From NCBI GenBank assembly GCA_017553325.1, contig JAFZMH010000007.1, positions 1-32,750 on the forward strand: DNA of 32,750 nt. The letters run 5' to 3'. The notes under the pieces were generated by a model, which did not search any database, was not told where the DNA came from, and saw only the letters and a list, made by a program, of their open reading frames with translations. This stretch comes from Clostridia bacterium. GTDB taxonomy: Bacteria; Bacillota; Clostridia; Christensenellales; CAG-917. Made by a program: the position numbers and the translations under genes. Of this stretch, positions 7,716-17,661 are shown one piece after another; position 1 is the stretch's first letter; each line of letters starts with the position of its first letter.

Positions 7716-8989
7716 TATTTCCGCCTTATCTTTGCAATAAAGAACCCGTCGTATTCTCCGTTTGGAAGAATTGATATGGTCCCGTCGTTGTCCTTGAATT
7801 TCTCGTTGAGCGACTGACCGGCAAAGGTTATTTTCTCAAGCGAATAATCTTTGTTCGTCAGCACCGTTTTCACAACGTCAATATTTTCTTCTGCAAACAA
7901 CGTGCAGGTCGAATACACGAGCGCACCACCGTTTTTAAGGTATCTAACGGCATTTTTTAAGATTTCTTGTTGCGTCTTTGCAAGGTTTAAAACGTCTGAT
8001 TCCCCTCTCGATAAAAAGACGTCGGGGTGCTTGCCGAAAGTCCCGAAGCAAGAGCACGGAGCGTCCAAAAGCACGAAATCAAACTTGTTCTCCCACTCGG
8101 GGTTGAATTTGCAAGAGTCGTATTTTACCGCTTGGACGTTCGTGGCGCGCATACGCTTTTCGTAGGACTCAATAAGTTTCACCCTATGCTCGTATACGTC
8201 GCATGCGACGACTTTTCCCTGCGGGTTCAATTCGCTCATCAAGACGGCCTTTCCTCCCGGTGCGGAACACAAATCAAGCACGTTTGAACCATCTTTTATT
8301 CCTAAAGAATAAACCGCAAGCATGGACGAGGGAGACTGATACGTGACGAGCCCCTGTTTGAACATATTGCCCACGGCGTCCGTAGCCTTGACAATCAGTC
8401 CGTTTACGTCGCTTACGAGATAATCTTCACCCGCGGCTTCAAGGCGCGATTTGACCTCTTCAAGCGTTGTCAAACGAGAATTGACTCGAACATGCTCTCG
8501 CTCGAAAGGCTTTGCAGAGACTATTTTCACGGCGGTATCATTCCCGTATTGCTCAATCAATTTGTCTACGAACCACTGCGGTTTTGAATATACCACCGAA
8601 AGATAGTTGTCTGCTGTTTTGCTCGGCAGAGAGTATTCCCCTCTCGCGACCTTTTTCAGCACTGCATTCACGAAGCCTGCGTTTGCGCTCTTGCCGTTCA
8701 TCTTTGCGACCTCAACGCATTCGCTGACTATCGCAAATTCCGGCACGTCCGTCAAGTCGGTAAGCGCATAGACGCCAATTTTGAGTAGGTTGTAGATTAT
8801 ATTTTGCGGTTTTTTCTTGACGAGTTGAGATAGAATATACTCGATTTTGACGTTTTCATCCAGCACTCCGTAGACGAGTTTGGTCGTCATATCACTCACC
8901 TTTTCACCGTGAAAAGCAATATTGGAATAAGTCTTTTCCGAAAAGACTTTCGTGAGAATCTTGAGAGCGCAGTCAATGTGTCTTTTCAT
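7715..8989 (-). CDS. rsmB: 16S rRNA (cytosine967-C5)-methyltransferase RsmB
   Basis: RsmB methylates C967 of 16S rRNA. The 424-residue product has an N-terminal NusB-like RNA-binding domain (about 1-130) and a C-terminal Rossmann methyltransferase domain. Visible motifs are CSAPGGK (241-247) for SAM, DAPCSCFG with C312, and YSTCT with C362; the two cysteines are the usual pair in m5C enzymes. The common GLG after DAPCS is CFG here. It starts 5 bp after the fmt stop and ends in a one-base overlap with rlmN. Confidence 0.95.
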   Translation of the reverse strand: MKRHIDCALKILTKVFSEKTYSNIAFHGEKVSDMTTKLVYGVLDENVKIEYILSQLVKKKPQNIIYNLLKIGVYALTDLTDVPEFAIVSECVEVAKMNGKSANAGFVNAVLKKVARGEYSLPSKTADNYLSVVYSKPQWFVDKLIEQYGNDTAVKIVSAKPFEREHVRVNSRLTTLEEVKSRLEAAGEDYLVSDVNGLIVKATDAVGNMFKQGLVTYQSPSSMLAVYSLGIKDGSNVLDLCSAPGGKAVLMSELNPQGKVVACDVYEHRVKLIESYEKRMRATNVQAVKYDSCKFNPEWENKFDFVLLDAPCSCFGTFGKHPDVFLSRGESDVLNLAKTQQEILKNAVRYLKNGGALVYSTCTLFAEENIDVVKTVLTNKDYSLEKITFAGQSLNEKFKDNDGTISILPNGEYDGFFIAKIRRK

Positions 8990-8994
8990 CGTCT

Positions 8995-9918
8995 TTAAAG
9001 AATGTTGCCTATTTCAATCTTTCTGCCGCGTAAGAAGTCCAAATCGCTCATACGTTTTGAACCTTCAAGTTGCAAATCGCAAAGTCTGACGAGTCCGTCC
9101 TCTGCTTGAACGACGAGACCGTTTTTATTGTCGGCAAAGACGACTTCGCCGATTGCGCGCTCTGCCGTGTCATCAACTTTTTGAACGCGGAAAACTTTGA
9201 GTTTCTTGCCCTCGATTTCCGTATATGCGGACGGCCACGGAGTCATCGCTCTCACAAAACAGTCGAGTTCGCGAGCGGTCTTACCAAAAGAAATACGTCC
9301 GTCCTCTTTTGCAATCATTTTGCAGTGGGTGGCCTCGTCTTCATTTTGTTCCACAAAATGAGCCTCTCCGTTTTCGACGAGTTTCAAGGCTTCGACAATC
9401 GCTTCGCCGCCAAGTACGGCAAGCCTATCGAACAGTTCGCCGGCTGTTTCGTTGTCGCCTATCTTCGTGCGTTTTTGAAGGAGCATATCGCCTGCGTCGA
9501 CGGCTCTTATCGTCTTCATAATCGTTATGCCCGTCTCCTCGTCGCCGTTCAAAATCGACCACTGTATAGGAGAAGAGCCGCGATACTTCGGAAGGAGCGA
9601 CGCGTGTACGTTCAAAACGGAGAATTTCGGGATATTCAAAAACTCCTCCGACAATATTTGTCCGAATGCCGCCGTCACGATAACGTCGGGTTCTAACGCC
9701 CTTATATCGTCTATACCCTCTTTGGACACCTTTTCGTACTGTAAAACGGGTATGCCGAGTTCCTCCGCTTTTACTTTGAGCGGAGAGGGTTTCAGTTGAT
9801 AACCGCGTCCCACGGGTTTATCGAGCCCTGTGACGACTGCGCCGACGGGATAGACGCTATTTAGTTTTTCAAGCACGATAGCGGAAAAGTCCGGGGTGCC
9901 CATAAACACTATCTTCAT
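8995..9918 (-). CDS. fmt: Methionyl-tRNA formyltransferase
   Basis: Fmt formylates initiator Met-tRNA using 10-formyl-tetrahydrofolate. The 307-residue product begins MKIVFMGTPDFSA and has the catalytic-site segment VLNVHASLLPKYRGSSPIQW (Asn and His) and a VDAGDML loop with the catalytic Asp, followed by a C-terminal OB-like tRNA-binding domain. I chose the ATG at 9918, one base after the def stop; the frame continues 29 codons further up inside def and has no support as a start. def and fmt are a functional pair, since one adds and the other removes the formyl group. Confidence 0.96.
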   Translation of the reverse strand: MKIVFMGTPDFSAIVLEKLNSVYPVGAVVTGLDKPVGRGYQLKPSPLKVKAEELGIPVLQYEKVSKEGIDDIRALEPDVIVTAAFGQILSEEFLNIPKFSVLNVHASLLPKYRGSSPIQWSILNGDEETGITIMKTIRAVDAGDMLLQKRTKIGDNETAGELFDRLAVLGGEAIVEALKLVENGEAHFVEQNEDEATHCKMIAKEDGRISFGKTARELDCFVRAMTPWPSAYTEIEGKKLKVFRVQKVDDTAERAIGEVVFADNKNGLVVQAEDGLVRLCDLQLEGSKRMSDLDFLRGRKIEIGNIL

Positions 9919-9919
9919 T

Positions 9920-10381
9920 TCAGTCTTCGTCCGAATCGAAAAATTCCTGCGCTTTCGAGGTGTATACGACGCCGTCGAGATGGTCGATTTCGTGGCAGAA
10001 CGCACGAGCGGTAAAACCTTTTACGTTGTAAACTTGCTTTTCACCGAACCTGTCCTGCGCTTCTACGGTAAGTTTTTCGGGACGCACGACAGTGCCGTAC
10101 TTCTTGGGAACGGAAAGACATCCCTCCATCCCCGACTGTTCGCCGCTTGACGACGTTATCACGGGGTTGACGAGTTCAAAATAGCCGTCTTCCGTGTCGA
10201 CGACGCAGACTCTTTTGAGAACTGCGACTTGCGGAGCGGCAAGTCCGGCGCCGTTCGCGGCTTTGACCGTATCCTTCATATCGTCGAGAAGCGTCCAAAG
10301 TCTTGCGTCAAACGTATCGACGGGACGGCACTTCTTTGTGAGAATGGGATCGGGTACTTTCACGATAATTCGTATTGCCAT
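9920..10381 (-). CDS. def: Peptide deformylase
   Basis: Deformylase removes the N-formyl group from nascent proteins. The 153-residue enzyme carries all three family motifs: GAGLAAPQ (44-51), EGCLS (86-90, metal ligand C88) and HEIDH (130-134, ligands H130 and H134, general base E131). It sits between priA (8 bp upstream) and fmt (1 bp downstream), the usual order. Confidence 0.97.
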   Translation of the reverse strand: MAIRIIVKVPDPILTKKCRPVDTFDARLWTLLDDMKDTVKAANGAGLAAPQVAVLKRVCVVDTEDGYFELVNPVITSSSGEQSGMEGCLSVPKKYGTVVRPEKLTVEAQDRFGEKQVYNVKGFTARAFCHEIDHLDGVVYTSKAQEFFDSDED

Positions 10382-10389
10382 ATATACCT

Positions 10390-12567
10390 CTATATCAAAC
10401 TTTGCGGATTGATTTCCACAAATCCGCTGCCTTTTTTCGGCTTGTTTTCGTCACACAATCTGTAGACGTCGCCGATTATCAAATCAAATTCTTCCGGCAC
10501 GACGCGCATCATGACCTGATAGCGCACGAGCCCGTTCATACGCGCGACGGGCGACCTTGCCGCGCCGAGATAGACGAATCTTCCATACTGCTTTTCAAGC
10601 GCTTGCACACCCTTATATACGTTTCTCGTGCTGTTTACGACGTCGTCCTCTTCAAGCGAAGTGAGCAAAACTCTCACAATCTTTGTATACGGCGGAAACT
10701 TTGTGACGAGACGGGTGTTTATCTCCTTCTTCCAAAACCCCGTATAGTCGTAGGACTTGCCAAATCTAAACACATAGTGTTTAGGCGCGTAGGTTTGAAG
10801 AATGACTCTACCTTCTTTGTCCGCTCTGCCCGCTCTGCCCGCGACTTGGGTTATGAGTTGGAAGGTTCGTTCGGACGAGCGATAATCGCTGAAATACAAC
10901 GCTTGGTCGGCTTCCAATATGCCGACGAGAGTGACGTTGGGAAAGTCGTGCCCTTTTGCTATCATCTGCGTGCCGACGAGCACGTCCGCTTCTCCGTTTG
11001 AAAAGGCGTTCAATATCTTGAAATAGCCGTCTTTTCTTGCCGTCGTATCGTTGTCCATACGCAAGGTGCGAACGTTTGGGAAGAGTTTTTTCAACTCGTC
11101 AACGACCTTTTCAGTGCCTATGCGCCCCTGTTTTATCTCCGTGCTGCCGCAATTCGGACATTTGGCGAGCATATGATATCTGCGCCCGCAATAATGGCAT
11201 TTGAGTTCGTTGTCTTCCTTGTGATAGGTGAGCGAGATGTCGCAGTCCTCGCACTTTGCTATATAGCCGCACTCCTTGCACCTTATAAACGAGGCATAGC
11301 CTCGACGGTTCAAGAAGAGCATTACTTGTTCCTTCTTTTCGAGTTTTTCGCGTATTGCTTCCTCGAGCGTCTTTGAAAACAGTCCTCTGTTGCCCTGACG
11401 AAATTCCTGCGTCATATCCACGATTTCCATTTCGGGCAAAGCGTAGGAAGAAATTCGGTTTTTTAAGGTTATGAGTTCGTATTTCCCGTCGGTTGCATTG
11501 AGATAGGTCTCCATATCGGGAGTCGCCGAGCCGAGCACCAGCACCGCGCCGTTGTTCTTTGCGCGTTCGATTGCGACGACTTTCGTGTCGTAGCGCGGGT
11601 TCGATTCGCTGAGATACGAGGTGTCGTGCTCCTCGTCAATGATTATTGCGCCTATATTTTTGAGCGGAGCGAAGATTGCAGACCTCGCCCCTATTGCGAT
11701 TTTTGCCTCTCCGTCAAAGAGACGTTTCCACTCGTCATAGCGTTCGCTCGCATTTAAACCGCTGTGCAAAATAGCGACGTTTTCACCGAATCTTGCGCGG
11801 AAGAGCCCGAGCATTTGCGGAGTGAGTGAAATCTCCGGCACGAGCATTATTGCCGTTTTGCCCTGCTCCAAAAATCTTTCGATGACAGTCTCGTAGATTT
11901 CCGTCTTGCCGGAACCCGTCACGCCGTGGAGCAAAAACACGCCCTTGCCGCTTGTGATTCTGTCGACGGCAATCGTCTGGTCGTGCGTTAGCACCACTGG
12001 TTTTTTGTCTTTTTTCAAAGTGCCGAGAGGCGCGGAGCGTTCGTGCACCTTGCTTTCGACAACGACGCCCTTGTCTCTTAAACCGTTTATGGCGGAAACG
12101 CCGAATTTTCCGACCAGCAGTGTCAAAAATTGACCTGAGGTCGCGGCTATAAACTCGAGTGCTTCAAGTTGTTTTTTCGCTCTGTCTCCAACCGTTTTTT
12201 TTAGTTCGTCGAGCGAGCGAGAGTCGTCTGCCGTGAGAAATATCCTTGTAAATTCCGGATCGCGTTCCTCGCGGAGTTTTGCGGGTACGAACAATCTCAA
12301 AACGTCGATATAGCGAAGATTGTACGCCTTTCGCATAAAATCCATAAGCGCAAGTTGCTCGGCATTTATGGGCGTATCGAGATATTTTGCGGTTTTTAAA
12401 GTTTTCGAGTAGTCCGTCGCTTCTTTTTTGCCGATGACGAACCCTATCGTATGTTGACGCCCGAACTCAACGACGACCCTGCTGCCGATAGGACAATCGA
12501 CGCCCTCATAATCGAAGGCGCGGTCTACTTCACTGCTCGAGATGTCAACGATAACTTCTAAAACCAT
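10390..12567 (-). CDS. priA: Primosomal helicase PriA
   Basis: PriA restarts replication at abandoned forks by recognising fork DNA and loading the primosome. The 725-residue product has an N-terminal DNA-binding region (1-190), Walker A GVTGSGKT (215-222), DEEH (311-314), GSATPDMET (346-354), and a zinc-binding region with eight cysteines between about 430 and 473 inserted in the helicase core. The C-terminal helicase motifs VGTQMIAKGHDFPNVTLV and QVAGRAGR are intact. It begins in a one-base overlap with coaBC (TAATG). Confidence 0.96.
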   Translation of the reverse strand: MVLEVIVDISSSEVDRAFDYEGVDCPIGSRVVVEFGRQHTIGFVIGKKEATDYSKTLKTAKYLDTPINAEQLALMDFMRKAYNLRYIDVLRLFVPAKLREERDPEFTRIFLTADDSRSLDELKKTVGDRAKKQLEALEFIAATSGQFLTLLVGKFGVSAINGLRDKGVVVESKVHERSAPLGTLKKDKKPVVLTHDQTIAVDRITSGKGVFLLHGVTGSGKTEIYETVIERFLEQGKTAIMLVPEISLTPQMLGLFRARFGENVAILHSGLNASERYDEWKRLFDGEAKIAIGARSAIFAPLKNIGAIIIDEEHDTSYLSESNPRYDTKVVAIERAKNNGAVLVLGSATPDMETYLNATDGKYELITLKNRISSYALPEMEIVDMTQEFRQGNRGLFSKTLEEAIREKLEKKEQVMLFLNRRGYASFIRCKECGYIAKCEDCDISLTYHKEDNELKCHYCGRRYHMLAKCPNCGSTEIKQGRIGTEKVVDELKKLFPNVRTLRMDNDTTARKDGYFKILNAFSNGEADVLVGTQMIAKGHDFPNVTLVGILEADQALYFSDYRSSERTFQLITQVAGRAGRADKEGRVILQTYAPKHYVFRFGKSYDYTGFWKKEINTRLVTKFPPYTKIVRVLLTSLEEDDVVNSTRNVYKGVQALEKQYGRFVYLGAARSPVARMNGLVRYQVMMRVVPEEFDLIIGDVYRLCDENKPKKGSGFVEINPQSLI

Positions 12568-13751
12568 TAAAGCAACAATATTTTGTCCAAAATCACGTCC
12601 GCAAGTTTGCGCTTCGAGAGTTTTCCGCTTGCGAGCTCTTTGCCAGACCTATCGATAATAACTACCTCGTTTTCATCGACTTCGAACCCGACGTCCTTCC
12701 TCGACACGTCGTTTGCGACGACGAGGTCTGCGTTTTTGACGACGAGTTTTTCCTTTGCGGAAGAAATGAGATTCTCCGTTTCCGCGCAGAAGATGACGGA
12801 CTTTCTGTCACCTTTCTTCTCGCCGAGCGTGCGCGCGATATCGGGGTTCTTGACAAAGTCGAGAGTGAGAGTGTCGCCCTTCAATTTGTTTTCAAATTTG
12901 TTTTTGAGTTTGAAATCGGCAGGCGCGGCGGCAAAGATATAGACGTCCGCTTCGTTTGCGAGTTTTTCGCAGGCAGAAAGCATCTCGTCCGTCGTCTTGA
13001 CTTTGACGACGGTCTCCGCATTCGTCGGCGCGGGCACGCTCATGTTTGCGTGTACGAAGAGCACGCGCCCGCCCCTGTCCGCTACCGCTTGGCAGAGCGC
13101 AACGCCCATCTTTCCGCTCGAACGATTGGTGAGAACTCTGACTCCGTCGATGCTCTCCTCAGTTCCCCCGGCGGTTATTAGCACGGTTTTGTCCGCGAAA
13201 TCTTGATTTGGCGTAAGATAGTTTTCAACCGCTTTGACTATGTCGACTGGCTCTGCCATACGCCCCTTTCCCACGTCTCCGCAAGCGAGCAGTCCGACGG
13301 TTGAGTCGACGAATTCGACCCCGCGCTCACGCAATATGCGCATATTTTCCTGCGTTTGCGCGTCCTCGTACATATTGACGTTCATTGCGGGGCATACGAT
13401 TTTGTGCGCAGTGGTCGCAAGATACGTCGTCGAGAGCATATCGTCCGCAATTCCCTGCGCGAACTTTGCAATCACGTTTGCCGTCGCTGGAGCAACCAAA
13501 AAAACGTCCGCTTTTTTCGCAAGCGAAATGTGGTTGATGTCGAACTCTTTTACAGGTTCGAAAGGATTGGTGACGACTGCTGATTTTGCAAGCGTCTGAA
13601 ACGTGAGCGGCGTGACGAACTCGGTGGCGTGGTCGGTCATTATGACGTCGACGTTTGCGCCGAGTTTTTTGAGACGGGATACGATTTCGCACGCCTTGTA
13701 GACGGCAATTCCCCCGCTCACGCCGAGCACGACGTTCTTTCCGTAAAGCAT
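12567..13751 (-). CDS. coaBC: Bifunctional CoaBC (phosphopantothenoylcysteine synthetase/decarboxylase)
   Basis: CoaBC carries out two steps of coenzyme A synthesis: coupling cysteine to 4'-phosphopantothenate with CTP, then decarboxylating the product with FMN. The 394-residue protein has the flavin CoaC domain first (VSGGIAVYKA near 11-20, H74, PAMNVNMYE 121-129, flap cysteine C157 in LACGDVGKGRM) and the CoaB domain from about 187 (LITAGGTEES, NRSSGKMG, ANDVSRKDVGF). It lies 1 bp after rpoZ in the usual gmk-rpoZ-coaBC-priA order. Confidence 0.96.
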   Translation of the reverse strand: MLYGKNVVLGVSGGIAVYKACEIVSRLKKLGANVDVIMTDHATEFVTPLTFQTLAKSAVVTNPFEPVKEFDINHISLAKKADVFLVAPATANVIAKFAQGIADDMLSTTYLATTAHKIVCPAMNVNMYEDAQTQENMRILRERGVEFVDSTVGLLACGDVGKGRMAEPVDIVKAVENYLTPNQDFADKTVLITAGGTEESIDGVRVLTNRSSGKMGVALCQAVADRGGRVLFVHANMSVPAPTNAETVVKVKTTDEMLSACEKLANEADVYIFAAAPADFKLKNKFENKLKGDTLTLDFVKNPDIARTLGEKKGDRKSVIFCAETENLISSAKEKLVVKNADLVVANDVSRKDVGFEVDENEVVIIDRSGKELASGKLSKRKLADVILDKILLL

Positions 13752-13752
13752 C

Positions 13753-13947
13753 TTAGTCGTGAATTATCTTGATTTTGCCTTCGTAGATTTCTTTGCAGGC
13801 AAGCGTGATCGGCTTTTCACCGCTCTTTTCGAGATAGGAGCTTTCGCTGGTCACGAGTTCACGCGTACGCTTTGCAACCGCGCAAGTGAGCGCGTATCTG
13901 CATTCTGCGCGAGTGATGAGTTTGTCAATGGGTGGATCGATCATCAT
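13753..13947 (-). CDS. rpoZ: DNA-directed RNA polymerase omega subunit
   Basis: Omega helps assemble RNA polymerase by binding the beta' subunit. The 64-residue product has the family core, with RYALTCAVAKRTREL as the conserved helix and the motif KPITLACKEIYEGKI. Two adjacent ATG codons are possible; I chose the first, since GGAGG (13957-13961 on the plus-strand map) lies 9 bp before it, within the end of gmk. It is short but complete. Confidence 0.93.
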   Translation of the reverse strand: MMIDPPIDKLITRAECRYALTCAVAKRTRELVTSESSYLEKSGEKPITLACKEIYEGKIKIIHD

Positions 13948-13951
13948 AAGA

Positions 13952-14560
13952 TTATTCCTCCGATACGAATAAATTTTTCAGGTTTTGGCGAGAGACTCTA
14001 AGATGCTCGCTCTCGATGATGTGCACGACAGCGTCCGCGCAAGTGCGCGCGACGTTGTTGGTCACGGCATAGTCGTATTTGTCTATATCCTTGCCCTCTC
14101 TTTCGATTTCGGCAAGACGACGCTTCAAACTGTCTTTCGTCTCCGTACCCCTGCCGATGAGACGCGCCTTCAACACGTCGAGGGACGGCGGGGTTATAAA
14201 TATGGTCACGCAGTCGGGATAAAGTTCTTTAATTCTTCTTGCGCCGACCACGTTGAGTTCCAAGAGTACGTCGACTCCGCGACTGAGCGGTCCGTCAATT
14301 TCACTCTTTAGAGTGCCGTAATAATTTGTGAACGTCTTTGTGTACTCGATAAACTCGTCGTTTCTTATCTTCTCTTCAAATTCCTCTTCGGTTATGAAGA
14401 AATAGTTCACGCCGTTTTCCTCGCCGTGTCTCGGTTTTCTCGAGGTGCAGGAGATTGAAAATTGCAGGTTCGGAAGCGAGTCGAAGACGAGTTGCATGAC
14501 CGTCCCCTTGCCGACTCCGCTGAACCCCGAAATGACGATGAGCATTCCTTTGTTGTCCAT
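13952..14560 (-). CDS. gmk: Guanylate kinase
   Basis: Gmk converts GMP to GDP with ATP. The 202-residue product begins with the P-loop GFSGVGKGT (12-20), where the most common form is GPSGAGKST, and carries SCTSRKPRHGEENGVNYFF for GMP binding and RRLAEIEREGKD in the lid and C-terminal region. It is 12 bp after yicC and 4 bp before rpoZ. remA, which usually lies between yicC and gmk in spore formers, is absent. Confidence 0.95.
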   Translation of the reverse strand: MDNKGMLIVISGFSGVGKGTVMQLVFDSLPNLQFSISCTSRKPRHGEENGVNYFFITEEEFEEKIRNDEFIEYTKTFTNYYGTLKSEIDGPLSRGVDVLLELNVVGARRIKELYPDCVTIFITPPSLDVLKARLIGRGTETKDSLKRRLAEIEREGKDIDKYDYAVTNNVARTCADAVVHIIESEHLRVSRQNLKNLFVSEE

Positions 14561-14572
14561 AGTAGCCTCTGT

Positions 14573-15448
14573 TTATTCGATATTTTGCGCTTGTTCGCGC
14601 ATCTTTTCAATTTCGTTTTTGATTGCAAGCACCTGCTCGGTGATTGCGATATTGTTTGCCTTCGAGCCTATCGTGTTCGTCTCGCGCAAGAATTCTTGCA
14701 CCAAGAAGTCCATCTTTCTGCCCACGGGTTCTTCCGCTTCGAGATGACGACGCATGGCCTTGATGTGAGTGGAAAGTCTCGTTATCTCCTCGTCTATCGC
14801 GCAGTGGTCCGCATAGAGAGCGACCTCGGTTGCAAGGCGTTGACGGTCAACGAGCGACGGCTCGACAACTTCTGCTATTCTTGCATTCAAATTGTTGCGA
14901 TATTCCTCGACGACTTGAGGTGCAAAATCTTTGATTTTGTCAAGCGATGTTTCTATTGCGTCGAGTTTGACGACAAAGTCGCGTTTTAAGGCTTCGCCCT
15001 CTTTCTGTCTCATCGCGACAAGGCTTTCAATCGCATCGTTAAGCGCGGAAAGCGCAAGAGCTTTGAGTGCGTCCTCGTCTTCAACGGGAGTTTCTCTCAC
15101 AATCACCTCGGGGAGCTTTGCGAGCGAGGTGACGGAGAAATCGTTTGCTACGCCCGTCTCCATTGCAAGCACGTTTATTGCGTGTAGATAATTCTTCGCG
15201 AGGTCGACGTCGACGACGAAATCGCCTTCGTCAGCGACTTTTTGCTCATAAGTCAAAAAAACGTCAACGTGTCCGCGCGAAAGTCGGCTCTCTATCGCCT
15301 TTTTGAAATCGTCCTCCAAAAACAAGAAAGTCCTCGGGAGTTTCAACCCCAAGTCCAAATATCTATGGTTGACGGACTTCATCTCGACGGTTATCGTCTT
15401 TCTGCCGTCCGAGGCAACGCCTTTTCCGTATCCTGTCATGCTGTACAT
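14573..15448 (-). CDS. YicC/YloC family endoribonuclease
   Basis: YicC proteins form ring-shaped endoribonucleases involved in RNA decay and stress responses. This copy has the family N-terminus SMTGYGKG, the HRYLDLGLKLPR segment, and the C-terminal signature RLSTHIKAMRRHLEAEEPVGRKMDFLVQEFLRETNTIGSKA region with conserved charged residues. I chose ATG 15448 (MYSMTGYG); a GTG two codons earlier is possible. It is the first gene of the long operon ending at rpe, close behind a strong promoter. Confidence 0.92.
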   Translation of the reverse strand: MYSMTGYGKGVASDGRKTITVEMKSVNHRYLDLGLKLPRTFLFLEDDFKKAIESRLSRGHVDVFLTYEQKVADEGDFVVDVDLAKNYLHAINVLAMETGVANDFSVTSLAKLPEVIVRETPVEDEDALKALALSALNDAIESLVAMRQKEGEALKRDFVVKLDAIETSLDKIKDFAPQVVEEYRNNLNARIAEVVEPSLVDRQRLATEVALYADHCAIDEEITRLSTHIKAMRRHLEAEEPVGRKMDFLVQEFLRETNTIGSKANNIAITEQVLAIKNEIEKMREQAQNIE

Positions 15449-15477
15449 ACGCACACCCGATAAAAATAATTTTATGC

Positions 15478-15506
15478 ATTATAACACATTCTTCCTGTCT
15501 GCACAA
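15478..15506 (-). promoter_or_regulatory. Promoter of the yicC-gmk-rpoZ-coaBC-priA-def-fmt-rsmB-rlmN-rsgA-rpe operon
   Basis: On the minus strand TTGTGC (15506-15501), a 17-bp spacer and TATAAT (15483-15478) form the only strong promoter upstream of eleven closely packed genes. The leader to yicC is about 20-25 nt. Confidence 0.75.
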
Positions 15507-15537
15507 CTCAAAATGCGCAAAAATCGAAAATTTATTC

Positions 15538-15567
15538 AAAAAAAACAAAATGCCCGCCGAAACGGGC
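15538..15567 (-). terminator. Terminator after ligA
   Basis: A TGCCCG/CGGGCA stem with a 6-nt loop is followed on the minus strand by TTTTGTTTTTTT. It separates the pcrA-ligA transcript from the yicC promoter. Confidence 0.85.
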
Positions 15568-15623
15568 AAATTTGAAACAAATTTGATGTCGCTTGTGTTT
15601 CTAGCGTTTAAGACTCTTAAACA

Positions 15624-17576
<1,953 letters not shown>

Positions 17577-17661
17577 TCACCATTTTAAACGGCTTAGAAT
17601 ACCGTTTTTTAAATTTATATACTCTGCGGATATATTTCTTGTTGTAGCGATTTTTTGCTTG

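Noticed and set aside
17587..17610. Hairpin AAACGG/CCGTTT between pcrA and ligA as a terminator
   Set aside because: The T run lies on the plus-strand side, where no gene ends; on the minus strand only three T follow, so I treat pcrA and ligA as cotranscribed.
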